From the NCBI RefSeq assembly GCF_016342785.1, contig NZ_JAEINH010000001.1, positions 124,001 through 188,000 on the forward strand: a DNA stretch of 64,000 nucleotides, written 5' to 3'. Of the stretch, positions 53,057-61,738 are shown piece after piece. A model generated the notes under the pieces. That model was not told the origin of the DNA, did no database searches, and saw only the letters and a program-made list of their open reading frames with translations. This DNA comes from Sanguibacter suaedae (GTDB lineage Bacteria > Actinomycetota > Actinomycetes > Actinomycetales > Cellulomonadaceae). The position numbers and the translations under genes are program-made. Numbering within the stretch: position 1 is the first letter of the stretch; each line of letters opens with the position of its first letter.

Positions 53057-53572
53057 ATGAGCGACGACCAGCACGCAGACCAGCAGCTCGAGGGTCAGGA
53101 CCGAGCGGTGGAGCAGGTGCGCGAGGAGCGCACCGTCATCGAGGAGCCGGCGAAGGTGCTGCGCATCGGGGAGATGGTGAAGCGTCTCCTCGAGGAGGTG
53201 CGCAGCGCCCCGCTGGACGAGGCGGCCCGCAGCCGGATGGCCGAGATCCACGAGCGGTCGATCGCGGAGCTCGAGGACGGGCTGTCCGACGACCTCGTGG
53301 CCGAGCTCCGGCGCATCACCCTGCCGTTCACGGACGACGCGGTGCCGTCGGACGCGGAGCTGCGCATCGCGCACGCCCAGCTGGTGGGCTGGTTGGAGGG
53401 CCTGTTCCACGGCCTGCAGACCGCGATCGTCGCCCAGCAGATGGCGGCGCAGGCCCGGTCCCAGGGCCGCGCCCCGACCCGCGCGCTGCCGCCGGGCCTC
53501 CTGCGGGAGCCCGGGACGCCCGACGGGGGCGAGACGTCCGACGGACGTCCCACCCCCGGTCAGTACCTCTGA
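53057..53572 (+). CDS. bpa: bacterial proteasome activator (Bpa/PafE, DUF2587)
   Basis: The protein has 171 residues. The helical DUF2587 core covers KVLRIGEMVKRLLEEVRSAPLDEAARSRMAEIHE and LVGWLEGLFHGLQTAIVAQQM. It ends in GQYL, the exact C-terminal motif that docks Bpa rings onto the 20S proteasome in Mycobacterium. It opens the proteasome gate for unfolded proteins without ATP. The proteasome genes are not in this window. AAGACT ends 6 nt before the ATG. Confidence 0.95.
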   Translation: MSDDQHADQQLEGQDRAVEQVREERTVIEEPAKVLRIGEMVKRLLEEVRSAPLDEAARSRMAEIHERSIAELEDGLSDDLVAELRRITLPFTDDAVPSDAELRIAHAQLVGWLEGLFHGLQTAIVAQQMAAQARSQGRAPTRALPPGLLREPGTPDGGETSDGRPTPGQYL

Positions 53573-53602
53573 TCCCGGCCCCGGTCAGGCACCCCGGCCG
53601 GC

Positions 53603-54550
53603 TCAGCCCTTGACGGACCCGGCGAGGAGTCCTCGCACGAAGTAGCGCTGCAGGGCGAGGAACACGATCATCGGGACGATCATCGAGATGAACGCGCCGG
53701 CGGACAGGATGTGCCAGTCGCCGCCGCGCGAGCCGGCCATCTCCGCGACGCGGACGGTCAGGGGCGCGACATCACGCCCACCGCCGGCGAACGTGAGGGA
53801 CACGAGCAGGTCGTTCCACACCCACAGGAACTGGAAGATCCCGAAGGATGCGATCGCGGGCACGAGGAGCGGCATGAGTACCTGGAAGAAGATCTTCACG
53901 TGCCCGGCACCGTCCATGCGTGCCGCCTCGATGAGCGAACGCGGGATCTCCTTCATGAAGTTGTGGAGCAGGAAGATCGCGAGCGGCAGCGCGAAGATCG
54001 AGTGCGAGAGCCACACGGCCCAGAAGGTGCCGTTGAGCCCCCAGTCGACGTACTGGGACAGCAGCGGGATGAGGGTCACCTGGATGGGGACCACCTGGAG
54101 CGCGAACACCGCGATGAAGAGGATGTTCTTGCCCCGGAACTCGATCCACGCGAAGGCGTAGGACGCGAGGAGCGCGAGCGTGATCGGGATGACCACCGCC
54201 GGCAGGGTGATGACGATGGAGTTGACGAAGAACGTGGACAGCTGGGTGGAGCTGCCGAACAGCGCGGACTCGTAGTTGTCGAAGTTGAACCACGGGCGCG
54301 TGATCGTGGTCCACCAGCCGCTGCTGCGGATGTCCTGCTCCGGCCGGAACGACGTGATGAGCAGCCCCAGCGTCGGGGTGGTCCACAGGACCGCGATGAC
54401 GATCGCGGTGACGGTGGCCCATGGTGACGTGAGCGCCTTCTTCCCGGCAGCGGCTCGACGGTCGATCCGGGACATCTTCGACGCGGGGCCCTTCGAGGCC
54501 TTCTTCTCGTCCTGCTCGGACAGCTTCACGGCGGGAATCGGGACACTCAT
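53603..54550 (-). CDS. carbohydrate ABC transporter permease (MalG type)
   Basis: The protein has 315 residues. After a charged cytoplasmic N-terminus there are six membrane helices; the EAA loop is EIPRSLIEAARMDGAGHVKIFFQVLMP. It ends RYFVRGLLAGSVKG, typical of MalG-like subunits. Together with the upstream permease it forms the channel of a sugar importer. Its start overlaps the stop of that gene (ATGA). No ATPase gene is present, so a shared MsiK-like ATPase is probably used, as in many actinobacteria. Confidence 0.93.
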   Translation of the reverse strand: MSVPIPAVKLSEQDEKKASKGPASKMSRIDRRAAAGKKALTSPWATVTAIVIAVLWTTPTLGLLITSFRPEQDIRSSGWWTTITRPWFNFDNYESALFGSSTQLSTFFVNSIVITLPAVVIPITLALLASYAFAWIEFRGKNILFIAVFALQVVPIQVTLIPLLSQYVDWGLNGTFWAVWLSHSIFALPLAIFLLHNFMKEIPRSLIEAARMDGAGHVKIFFQVLMPLLVPAIASFGIFQFLWVWNDLLVSLTFAGGGRDVAPLTVRVAEMAGSRGGDWHILSAGAFISMIVPMIVFLALQRYFVRGLLAGSVKG

Positions 54551-55536
54551 CGGATCTCCTCCGTGATACGCAGCTGACGGACGTTATACATCACGATCGG
54601 GATGACGAAGACGAACAGCACGACGGCGAGCGCGGCACCGAAGCCCTGCTCGTTCTGCCGGAAGCTCTGCGTGTAGAACTCGTTCGCGACGACCGACGTG
54701 CCGTAGTTCCCGCCGGTCATGGTCCGGACGATGTCGAAGACCTTGAGCGTGCCCATCGCGATCGTCGTCACGACGACCACGAGAGCGGGGCGGATGCTCG
54801 GCACGGTGATGCTGCGGAACATGCCGACGCCGCTCAGGCCGTCGAGGCGGGCGGCCTCGACGATGTCGTCGGGGATGGCCTTGATCGCTGCCGACAGGAT
54901 CGTCATGGCGAACCCGGTTTGGATCCAGATCATGACGGCGATGAGGAAGAACGTGTTGAGCGGCTGGTTGAGGAGGAACTGCTGCGGGTCGAGACCGAGC
55001 CAGACGAGGATCTGGTTGAGCAGACCGACCTGTGGGATGTTCTGCTGGGCGGGGCGGAACTCGTAGACGAACTTCCAGATGATGCCGGCGCCGACCATCG
55101 AGATGGCCATGGGCAGGAAGATGAGGACCTTCGCGAGCTTCTCGAACCTCGTCCGGTCGACGAGGACGGCGTACAGCAGTCCGAGGAACGTGGACACGAG
55201 CGGCACGAGGATGACCCAGAGTGCCGTGTTCGTGAGGACCTGCTGAAACTGGTCCTGGCCGAACGCCTTCGCGTAGTTGTCGAACCCGACGAAGTTCTGA
55301 CCGTTGCGGTCGAAGAACGAGCTGTAGATGGTCCGCAGGCCCGGGTAGACGAGGCCGAAGAGGATGAGGAGCAGTGCGGGCCCGAGGAACCCGACGGTGA
55401 CGATCCACCTCGGCGGGCTCTTGGGACGGTCGACCGCGAAGAGGATGATGCTCATCACCGCGACGAAGAGAAGGATCGCGACGACCATGACGAGGAGCTT
55501 CTCGGTCGTGGTGTCGGCGTGGAGCAGCCAGTCCAT
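54547..55536 (-). CDS. carbohydrate ABC transporter permease (MalF/UgpA type)
   Basis: The protein has 329 residues with about seven or eight membrane helices and the EAA loop IPDDIVEAARLDGLSGVGMFRSITVP. It is the partner permease of the gene at 53603, coupled by ATGA. The region in front of it (55537-55705) separates it from the binding-protein gene and is full of hairpins. Confidence 0.93.
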   Translation of the reverse strand: MDWLLHADTTTEKLLVMVVAILLFVAVMSIILFAVDRPKSPPRWIVTVGFLGPALLLILFGLVYPGLRTIYSSFFDRNGQNFVGFDNYAKAFGQDQFQQVLTNTALWVILVPLVSTFLGLLYAVLVDRTRFEKLAKVLIFLPMAISMVGAGIIWKFVYEFRPAQQNIPQVGLLNQILVWLGLDPQQFLLNQPLNTFFLIAVMIWIQTGFAMTILSAAIKAIPDDIVEAARLDGLSGVGMFRSITVPSIRPALVVVVTTIAMGTLKVFDIVRTMTGGNYGTSVVANEFYTQSFRQNEQGFGAALAVVLFVFVIPIVMYNVRQLRITEEIR

Positions 55537-55593
55537 CGGGGCCTCCGAACTACCCGTCCTCGCGCACGGGATGAGATGAGCATGACGTGATGG

Positions 55594-55695
55594 GCGCCGG
55601 CACGATACCGGCGCCGGCGAGGACCCGCCCTCAGGCGGGTCCCCGTCGTTCCTGCATCAGCGGGTGGCCCGCACCGTGGTGGGCCACCCGCTGAT
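55594..55695 (-). terminator. three successive hairpins between binding-protein and permease genes
   Basis: Perfect arms: 55594-55600/55608-55614 (7 bp), 55621-55629/55634-55642 (9 bp) and 55656-55670/55681-55695 (15 bp). They start 11 bp after the binding-protein stop. Such structures protect the upstream mRNA and partly stop transcription, giving more binding protein than permease. Confidence 0.7.
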
Positions 55696-55705
55696 CACTT
55701 CCGTG

Positions 55706-57091
55706 TCAGGACGTCGGCCAGGACGCCTCGATCGCGTCCGCGACCTCCTGCGAGCTCTTGTCGGAGGCGAAGAACGCCACCATCTCCGACCAGAACGTCC
55801 CCGCACCGACGCTGCCGGGCATGAGGTCCGAGCCGTCGAAGCGGAACTCGGCCTCGGGGTCGGCCAGCAGGTCGGCGGACAGGCGGTCGAAGTCCGTCGC
55901 GAGGAGCTCGGAGTCGAGCCCGGTGTTCGCGCTGACCCAGCCACCACGCGTGGTGACGGCGGCCTTGACGTTCGCCCAGTCGGCGCTGGAGAGGTACGTC
56001 TGGAAGGCCTGGACCTCGGGGCGGTCGTCGAACGCGACGACGAACTCGCCACCACCGAGGATCGGCTTCTCACCCTCGGTCATGGACGGCAGGTAGAACG
56101 CGTAGACGTCGCCGTCCTCGGCGACCTCCGTGCCCTCGGGCCACTGGTTCTGGTAGAAGTTCGCGGCGCGGTGCATCGAGCAGTTGCCGTCGAGGATCGG
56201 CGCACCGGCGCCGTCCCACTCCGTCGCGGCGATCGAGTCGACGCCGCCGAAGCCGGCGTTGACGTAGTCCTCGTTCTTGAGGATGTTCGCGACCTCGTCG
56301 AGGGACTCGACGATCTGCGGGTCGTTGAACGGGATCTCGTGGGTCGTCCACTGGTCGTACGCGTCCGGGCCGGCGACGCGCAGCACGACGTCCTCGACCC
56401 AGTCGGTCGCGGGCCATCCGGTGGCGTCACCGGAGGCGATGCCGGCGCACCACGGGATCTTGCCGTCGGCGACGATCTGGTCGGACAGCTCGATCATCTC
56501 GTCCCACGTGGTGGGGACCTCGTAGCCGGCCTCCTCGAAGGCCGACGGGGAGTACCAGACGTAGGACTTGATGTTGGCGCCCAGCGGCGCGGCGTAGAAC
56601 GTCCCGTCGACGGTGCCGTACCCCTTCCAGGACTCGGAGAAGTACTCGTCGACGTTCGCCGCGGTCGCGTCGGGGGCGGGCACCGCCGCGCCGGTGTCGT
56701 TGACGATCGTGCTGAGCAGGCCGGGCTGCGGGACGTAGGCGATGTCGGGCGCGTTGCCGGCCTGGAGGCGGACGAGGAGCTGTGCCTCGAACTCGCGGGA
56801 GCCCTCGTACTGGACGGTGACGCCCGTGCACTCCTCGAACGGGTCGTAGGAGAGCTCCTGGTCCTCCTGCTCGGGCTCGACGATCGACGTGTAGACCGAG
56901 ACGGTGGTGCCGTCGAGGTCACCGAACTCGTCGTAGACGGAGCAGTCGATCTCGGGGACCTCGGCTGCCGCCGTGGTCATGTCCCCGTCGTCGTCGGTGT
57001 CGTTGCTGCTGGGAGCGCAGGCCGTCAGCGCGAGGGCGAGAGCCGCCCCGCCGGCCAGGACCGCGGAACTGCGGCGCGTTGCGATTCTCAT
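55706..57091 (-). CDS. extracellular sugar-binding lipoprotein of ABC importer
   Basis: The protein has 461 residues with a lipoprotein signal ending LALTAC (Cys25 is lipidated), then the solute-binding fold of cluster B: VYTSIVEPEQEDQELSYDPFEECTGVTVQYEGS, AGNAPDIAYVPQPGL and YVWYSPSAFEEAGYEVPTTWDEMIELS. Captures a mono- or oligosaccharide outside the membrane and delivers it to the two permeases. The gene follows lacI on the same strand, with a LacI-type operator before it. Confidence 0.93.
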   Translation of the reverse strand: MRIATRRSSAVLAGGAALALALTACAPSSNDTDDDGDMTTAAAEVPEIDCSVYDEFGDLDGTTVSVYTSIVEPEQEDQELSYDPFEECTGVTVQYEGSREFEAQLLVRLQAGNAPDIAYVPQPGLLSTIVNDTGAAVPAPDATAANVDEYFSESWKGYGTVDGTFYAAPLGANIKSYVWYSPSAFEEAGYEVPTTWDEMIELSDQIVADGKIPWCAGIASGDATGWPATDWVEDVVLRVAGPDAYDQWTTHEIPFNDPQIVESLDEVANILKNEDYVNAGFGGVDSIAATEWDGAGAPILDGNCSMHRAANFYQNQWPEGTEVAEDGDVYAFYLPSMTEGEKPILGGGEFVVAFDDRPEVQAFQTYLSSADWANVKAAVTTRGGWVSANTGLDSELLATDFDRLSADLLADPEAEFRFDGSDLMPGSVGAGTFWSEMVAFFASDKSSQEVADAIEASWPTS

Positions 57092-57177
57092 TGTCAGGAT
57101 TCCTCACATCGTCGTGATGACCTCGGGGTGCCCGTCGTCGTGCTTCGCGCGACCCCGGGCGGGTGTCTCGTCACCTA

Positions 57178-57191
57178 TGCAAGCGTTTACA
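57178..57191 (-). promoter_or_regulatory. LacI-family operator before sugar importer operon
   Basis: TGCAAGCGTTTACA is a 14-bp pseudo-palindrome with the central CG that LacI/GalR proteins recognise, symmetric at 10 of 14 bases. It lies 86 bp before the binding-protein start, probably over or next to the promoter. Confidence 0.65.
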
Positions 57192-57209
57192 TGTGGTGTG
57201 CGCAACTCA

Positions 57210-57237
57210 TGAATCGTTTTCATCCCATAACGATTCA
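57210..57237 (-). terminator. hairpin after lacI, possible second operator
   Basis: TGAATCGTT (57210-57218) and AACGATTCA (57229-57237) are perfect arms with a 10-nt spacer, 10 bp past the lacI stop. It may end the lacI transcript. The core ATCGTT/AACGAT also allows an operator role. Confidence 0.45.
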
Positions 57238-57247
57238 GTCACACGGC

Positions 57248-58255
57248 TCATGCGCGGGGCGCAGCGGTCGAGGCGCGCTCGACGAGGACCGTCGGGTGGA
57301 CCACCAATGACGGCTCCCCTCGCCCGGCGATGAGGTCGAGCAGCAGACGGGCGGCCTGGGAGCCTTGGCCGGAGGCGTCCTGCGACACCGTGGTGAGACC
57401 CACGAGCTCCCCGAGGTCGTGCCCGTCGATCCCCACCACCGACAGGTCCTCCGGCACCCGCAGCCCGCGGTCGCGGGCTGCGAGGATGGCCCCCATCGCC
57501 ATCTCGTCGGACGCCGCGAACACGGCCGTCACCTCGGGGTGCGCGTCGAGCAGCGCGTGCGTGGACGTGCGCCCGCCCTGGATGTCGAAGTGCCCGTTGA
57601 CCTCCCACCCGGCCTCCGGCTCGATCCCCGCCGCTCGGAGCACCTCGGACCAGCCCTGGCGCCGCCCCGACGGCGGCGACCACGAGTGCTCCTCGTCGGG
57701 CGTCCCCGTGACGTGACCGACCCGGCGGTGCCCCAGCCCCACGAGGTGCTCGGTCGCCTGCACCCCCGCCTCGTGGTCGTCGAGCCGCACCGTGAGGTGG
57801 TCGTCGCGCCCCGTACCGACGAACGCCACCGGGCGGTCCAGCCCCTCGAGCGCCTCGACCTCGAGGTCCGTGAGGGGCAGTCCCACCACGAGGACCCCGT
57901 CCACCCGGTGCCGCAGCACGCTCGGGTCCACCGGACGCCGCGGCACCTCACGGGCGATGTCGAACGTGTAGAGGAGCGCGTCGAACCCCACGGCACGCAG
58001 CGACCTCTCGGCACCCTCGATGACGTTGGCGAAGAACCACCGGTTCACCCACGGGGTGAGGAGCCCGATGGTCCGCGTGCGTCCCGACGCGAGGCTCGCG
58101 GCCGACGGCGAGGCCACGTACCCGAGGTCCCGCGCCACCGCCTCGACCCGCTTGCGGGTGATCGGGGAGACGTTCGGCAGGCCCCGCAGGGCACGGGAGA
58201 CCGTCGCGGTGGACACGCCGGCCACCCGGGCAACCTCGTCGATGCCATGCGTCAC
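57248..58255 (-). CDS. LacI-family transcriptional regulator
   Basis: The protein has 335 residues from GTG 58255. HTH: IDEVARVAGVSTATVSRALRGLPNVSPITRKRV, then the hinge YVASPSAASLASGRT. The periplasmic-binding-like effector domain has RTIGLLTPWVNRWFFANVIEGAE and VFAASDEMAMGAILAARDRGLRVPEDLSVVGIDG. It probably represses the sugar importer operon downstream until the transported sugar, or its product, binds. Confidence 0.94.
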   Translation of the reverse strand: MTHGIDEVARVAGVSTATVSRALRGLPNVSPITRKRVEAVARDLGYVASPSAASLASGRTRTIGLLTPWVNRWFFANVIEGAERSLRAVGFDALLYTFDIAREVPRRPVDPSVLRHRVDGVLVVGLPLTDLEVEALEGLDRPVAFVGTGRDDHLTVRLDDHEAGVQATEHLVGLGHRRVGHVTGTPDEEHSWSPPSGRRQGWSEVLRAAGIEPEAGWEVNGHFDIQGGRTSTHALLDAHPEVTAVFAASDEMAMGAILAARDRGLRVPEDLSVVGIDGHDLGELVGLTTVSQDASGQGSQAARLLLDLIAGRGEPSLVVHPTVLVERASTAAPRA

Positions 58256-58304
58256 GGAGACCGATTGTTCTCCACATCGACGCACGACGCGAACGTGCGG
58301 CCCC

Positions 58305-59135
58305 TCAGTCGCCGAGCAGGCTCCGCAGGACGGGCACCGCACCGTCGTCGAGGATCGACAGGGTCACCTCGTCGGCGGCGGCGATGACGGACGCGTCCGC
58401 GTGCCCCATGGCGACGCCCCGGCCCGCCCACGCGAGCATGTCGACGTCGTTGCCGCCGTCACCGATCGCCACGGTGCGCTCCACGGGGACGTCCCACTGC
58501 TCGCGCAGGCGCTCGAGCGCGTACGCCTTGGTCACGCCCACCGGGGCGATGTCCATCCAGTGCGTCCCGGCGATCATGAAGTACGTGTCGCTCAGGCCCA
58601 GCGCACGGACCGCGGCGCTGAACTCGCGCGTGGGCTGCTCCGCGTCGGCGACGACAACGCGCGCCGTGCTGCGCCCGCACAGGTCCTCGAACTCGACCAC
58701 CGTGTGCAGGCCGTGGAGGTTCCGGTCGGGGAACGCCTGGTTCACCCAGTAGCCCACCCCGATCTCCTCGAGCGCCACCCTCGCGGACGGCATGTGCTCA
58801 CGCATGACCTCCAGCGCCTCGCGGGGGTCGAACATCATGACGTCCTCGAGCTCGAAACCGCCCTCGGCCTCCGGCGTCACCCGGGCGGTGACCGACCCGT
58901 TGGAGCACACCACCCAGCCCTCGTCGATCCCGAGGTCGCGCGCCACGGGCAGGAGCGCCACGAGGGGGCGTCCGGTCGCGAGCACCACCTCGTGCCCGGC
59001 CGCCCGGACGTCCGCGACGGCCTCGCGCACCTCGTCCGACAGGAACTCGTCGTACGTCATGAGCGTGCCGTCGACGTCGAGCGCGACGATCCTGCTCGTC
59101 GCCGTGAGCGTCGGGGTCGCCAGCTCCGCCGTCAT
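58305..59135 (-). CDS. Cof-type HAD-superfamily phosphatase
   Basis: The protein has 276 residues. HAD motif [15 protein letters not shown] (Asp20 nucleophile, Asp22), motif [10 protein letters not shown], and motif [19 protein letters not shown]. The cap between is the Cof/IIB type. It dephosphorylates sugar or nucleotide phosphates; substrate unknown. Translationally coupled to serS by ATGA, a gene pair often kept together in actinobacteria. Confidence 0.92.
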   Translation of the reverse strand: MTAELATPTLTATSRIVALDVDGTLMTYDEFLSDEVREAVADVRAAGHEVVLATGRPLVALLPVARDLGIDEGWVVCSNGSVTARVTPEAEGGFELEDVMMFDPREALEVMREHMPSARVALEEIGVGYWVNQAFPDRNLHGLHTVVEFEDLCGRSTARVVVADAEQPTREFSAAVRALGLSDTYFMIAGTHWMDIAPVGVTKAYALERLREQWDVPVERTVAIGDGGNDVDMLAWAGRGVAMGHADASVIAAADEVTLSILDDGAVPVLRSLLGD

Positions 59136-60406
59136 GCCTTCACGGGCTCCAGGACCTCGAGCCCCCCGAGGTACGGGCGCAGGCCCTCGGGGACGCGGAC
59201 CGAGCCGTCGGCCTGCTGGTGGTTCTCGAGGATCGCGACGATCCACCGGGTGGTGCCCAGGGTCCCGTTGAGGGTCGCCACCGGTCGCGTCTCCCCCGTG
59301 GCGGTCCGCTCGCGCGTGCCGAGACGGCGCGCCTGGAACGTCGTGCAGTTCGAGGTGGACGTCAGCTCGAGGAACCGCTGCTGCGTGGGCAGCCACGCCT
59401 CGCAGTCGAACTTCCGGGCCGCGCTCGACCCGAGGTCGCCCGCCGCGGTGTCGATGACGCGGTACGGCAGCTCGGCCTTCGCGAGCATCTCCTCCTCCCA
59501 CGCCAGGAGGCGCAGGTGCTCCGCCTCCGCGTCCTCCACCGGGACGTAGGAGAACATCTCGACCTTGTGGAACTGGTGGACGCGGATGATGCCCCGCGTG
59601 TCCTTCCCGTACGAGCCGGCCTCGCGCCGGTAGCAGGCGCTCCACCCGGCGTACCGGCGCGGCCCGGCCGACAGGTCGAGGATCTCGCCCGAGTGGTAGC
59701 CCGCGAGCGCCACCTCGCTCGTGCCCGTGAGGTAGAGGTCGTCGGCCTCGAGGCGGTAGATCTCGTCGGCGTGCTTGCCGAGGAACCCGGTGCCGGCCAT
59801 GACGTCGGGCTTCACGAGGGTGGGCGTGATCATCGGTGTGAACCCGGCCTGGTAGGCCTGGTCCATGGCGGCGTTGAGGAGCGCGAGCTCGAGGCGGGCC
59901 CCGATGCCGGTGAGGTAGTAGAAGCGGGCGCCCGACACCTTGGCGCCGCGCTCGGTGTCGATCGCGCCGAGACGCTCGCCGAGGTCGAGGTGGTCGCGGG
60001 GCTCGAAGCCCTCGGCGGCGAAGTCGCGGGGCGTGCCCTCGGTGCGGAGCACCACGTAGTCGTCCTCGCCGCCGGGAGGGGCGCCCTCGACGATGTTCGC
60101 GATGCGGTACGTGAGGTCGTCGAGGGCGCGCGCGGCGGCGTCGGCGTCGGCCTGGAGGGCCTTGACCTGCTCGGCGAGCTCCTTGGTGCGGGCGAGGAGC
60201 GCGGCCTTCTCGTCGCCCTGCGCCTTGGCGACGTCCTTGCCGAGGGACTTCTGCTCCGCGCGCAGCTGCTCGTACCCGGTGAGCGCGGACCGGCGGCGGG
60301 CGTCGGCGTCGAGGAGCTCGTCGACGAGCGCGGGGTCGTCACCGCGCGCCGCCTGGCTGGCGCGGACGAGGTCGGGGTTGTCGCGGACGGCGCGGAGATC
60401 GATCAC
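59132..60406 (-). CDS. serS: seryl-tRNA synthetase
   Basis: The protein has 424 residues from GTG 60406. N-terminal coiled-coil arm (about 30-100, [20 protein letters not shown]) that holds the long variable arm of tRNA-Ser, then the class II core: motif 2 [17 protein letters not shown], and motif 3 [19 protein letters not shown]. It attaches serine to tRNA-Ser; two of its substrates (GCT and TGA) are encoded in this window. GATACT ends 8 nt before the start, and there is no Shine-Dalgarno. Confidence 0.97.
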   Translation of the reverse strand: MIDLRAVRDNPDLVRASQAARGDDPALVDELLDADARRRSALTGYEQLRAEQKSLGKDVAKAQGDEKAALLARTKELAEQVKALQADADAAARALDDLTYRIANIVEGAPPGGEDDYVVLRTEGTPRDFAAEGFEPRDHLDLGERLGAIDTERGAKVSGARFYYLTGIGARLELALLNAAMDQAYQAGFTPMITPTLVKPDVMAGTGFLGKHADEIYRLEADDLYLTGTSEVALAGYHSGEILDLSAGPRRYAGWSACYRREAGSYGKDTRGIIRVHQFHKVEMFSYVPVEDAEAEHLRLLAWEEEMLAKAELPYRVIDTAAGDLGSSAARKFDCEAWLPTQQRFLELTSTSNCTTFQARRLGTRERTATGETRPVATLNGTLGTTRWIVAILENHQQADGSVRVPEGLRPYLGGLEVLEPVKA

Positions 60407-60483
60407 CGGTCAAGAGTATCCACTGGGCACCGGAGCTGCCGTCGTCCCGAGCGGGTGTGCCGATCTGCACCTACGGTGAGCGC

Positions 60484-61674
60484 ATGGAACTGGAAGTCTG
60501 GCTGCTCGTCGCAGCAGTCGTCGTCGCGCTCGTGGCGTGCGGCCTGTCCGTCGTCGTCGTCCGTCAGCAGCGTGACCTGCGGTCGGCGCTCGACGCCCGG
60601 GAGGCCGCACCGGCGGCCTCGGAGCCCGAGCCGCCTCGTGGCCCCCTCCTGGCGTTCGTGGCGAACCCGTCGAAGAGCGGGACCGAGGTCATCAAGCCAG
60701 CGCTGCTCGCCCGCTGCGCGGCGGAGCACCTGCGGGAGCCCCTGTGGATCGACACGACGGTGGAGGACCCGGGCGTCGGGCAGGCCCGGGAGGCCGTGAG
60801 CCGGGGCGCCGACGTGGTGGTGGCCGTCGGTGGCGACGGCACGGTGCGTGCGGTGGCCGAGGGGCTGGTGGGGAGCGACACCCCGATGGCGCTCCTGCCG
60901 CTGGGCACGGGGAACCTCCTCGCCCGGAACCTCGACATCTCGGTGACGGACCTCGAGGACGCGTTCGACGTGGCCCTGCACGGGATGGACCGGCGCATCG
61001 ACATCGGGTGGCTGCAGGTGGACGACCCCGCCGAGCCGTCGGCGCCGGAGGGCGAGGACGTGCCGGAGGACGGCGACCAGGTGCCCCTCGAGGGGACGCC
61101 GCTCGACAAGGCCGCGGCGGAGCCGGTGCGTCACCTGTTCCTCGTCATCGCGGGCCTGGGCTTCGACGCCGCGATGGTCGCGGACGCGGACGCCAACCTC
61201 AAGGACAAGATGGGGTGGATGGCGTACTTCGTGGCCGGTGTGCGGCACCTGCACGGCAAGCGGCTGCAGATGACGATCACGCTCGACGACAAGACGCCGG
61301 TCGAGGCGCGGCTCCGCAGCCTCATGATCGGCAACTGCGGGAAGCTCCCCGGGGGCATCACCCTCATCCCGGAGGCGGTCATCGACGACGGGATCCACGA
61401 CGTCGCGGCGATCGACACGCGCGGCGGCCTGGTGGGCTGGGCGCAGCTCCTCGGCGAGGTCGTCATGCAGGGCTTCGGGGTGTCGAACGACCTCCCCAAC
61501 AAGATCGGGCGCATCGACCACACCCGGGCTGAGCGGGTGCGGCTGCACGTCGAGGGCGGCGAGCAGGTGCAGGTGGACGGCGACGTCCTGGGACGCGCCA
61601 CGGAGATCCACACATGGGTCGAGCCCGGCGCCCTCGTCGTGCGGGCCCCGGTCCCGCGCCTCGACGCCGCCTGA
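60484..61674 (+). CDS. diacylglycerol/lipid kinase family protein
   Basis: The protein has 396 residues. A membrane helix (LLVAAVVVALVACGLSVVVV, about 6-26) precedes the DAGK catalytic domain: VANPSKSG, VVAVGGDGTVRAVAEGL and LPLGTGNLLARNL. The C-terminal half has the YegS/BmrU-type beta fold. It phosphorylates diacylglycerol, sphingosine-like or other lipids at the inner membrane; precise substrate open. TACGGT ends 6 nt before the ATG. Divergent from serS. Confidence 0.9.
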   Translation: MELEVWLLVAAVVVALVACGLSVVVVRQQRDLRSALDAREAAPAASEPEPPRGPLLAFVANPSKSGTEVIKPALLARCAAEHLREPLWIDTTVEDPGVGQAREAVSRGADVVVAVGGDGTVRAVAEGLVGSDTPMALLPLGTGNLLARNLDISVTDLEDAFDVALHGMDRRIDIGWLQVDDPAEPSAPEGEDVPEDGDQVPLEGTPLDKAAAEPVRHLFLVIAGLGFDAAMVADADANLKDKMGWMAYFVAGVRHLHGKRLQMTITLDDKTPVEARLRSLMIGNCGKLPGGITLIPEAVIDDGIHDVAAIDTRGGLVGWAQLLGEVVMQGFGVSNDLPNKIGRIDHTRAERVRLHVEGGEQVQVDGDVLGRATEIHTWVEPGALVVRAPVPRLDAA

Positions 61675-61738
61675 CGGAGGGCGCGCCCGCCAGCACCGGC
61701 GGGCGGGCCGTCGCGGGGCACCGACCTAGGCTGTGGGG

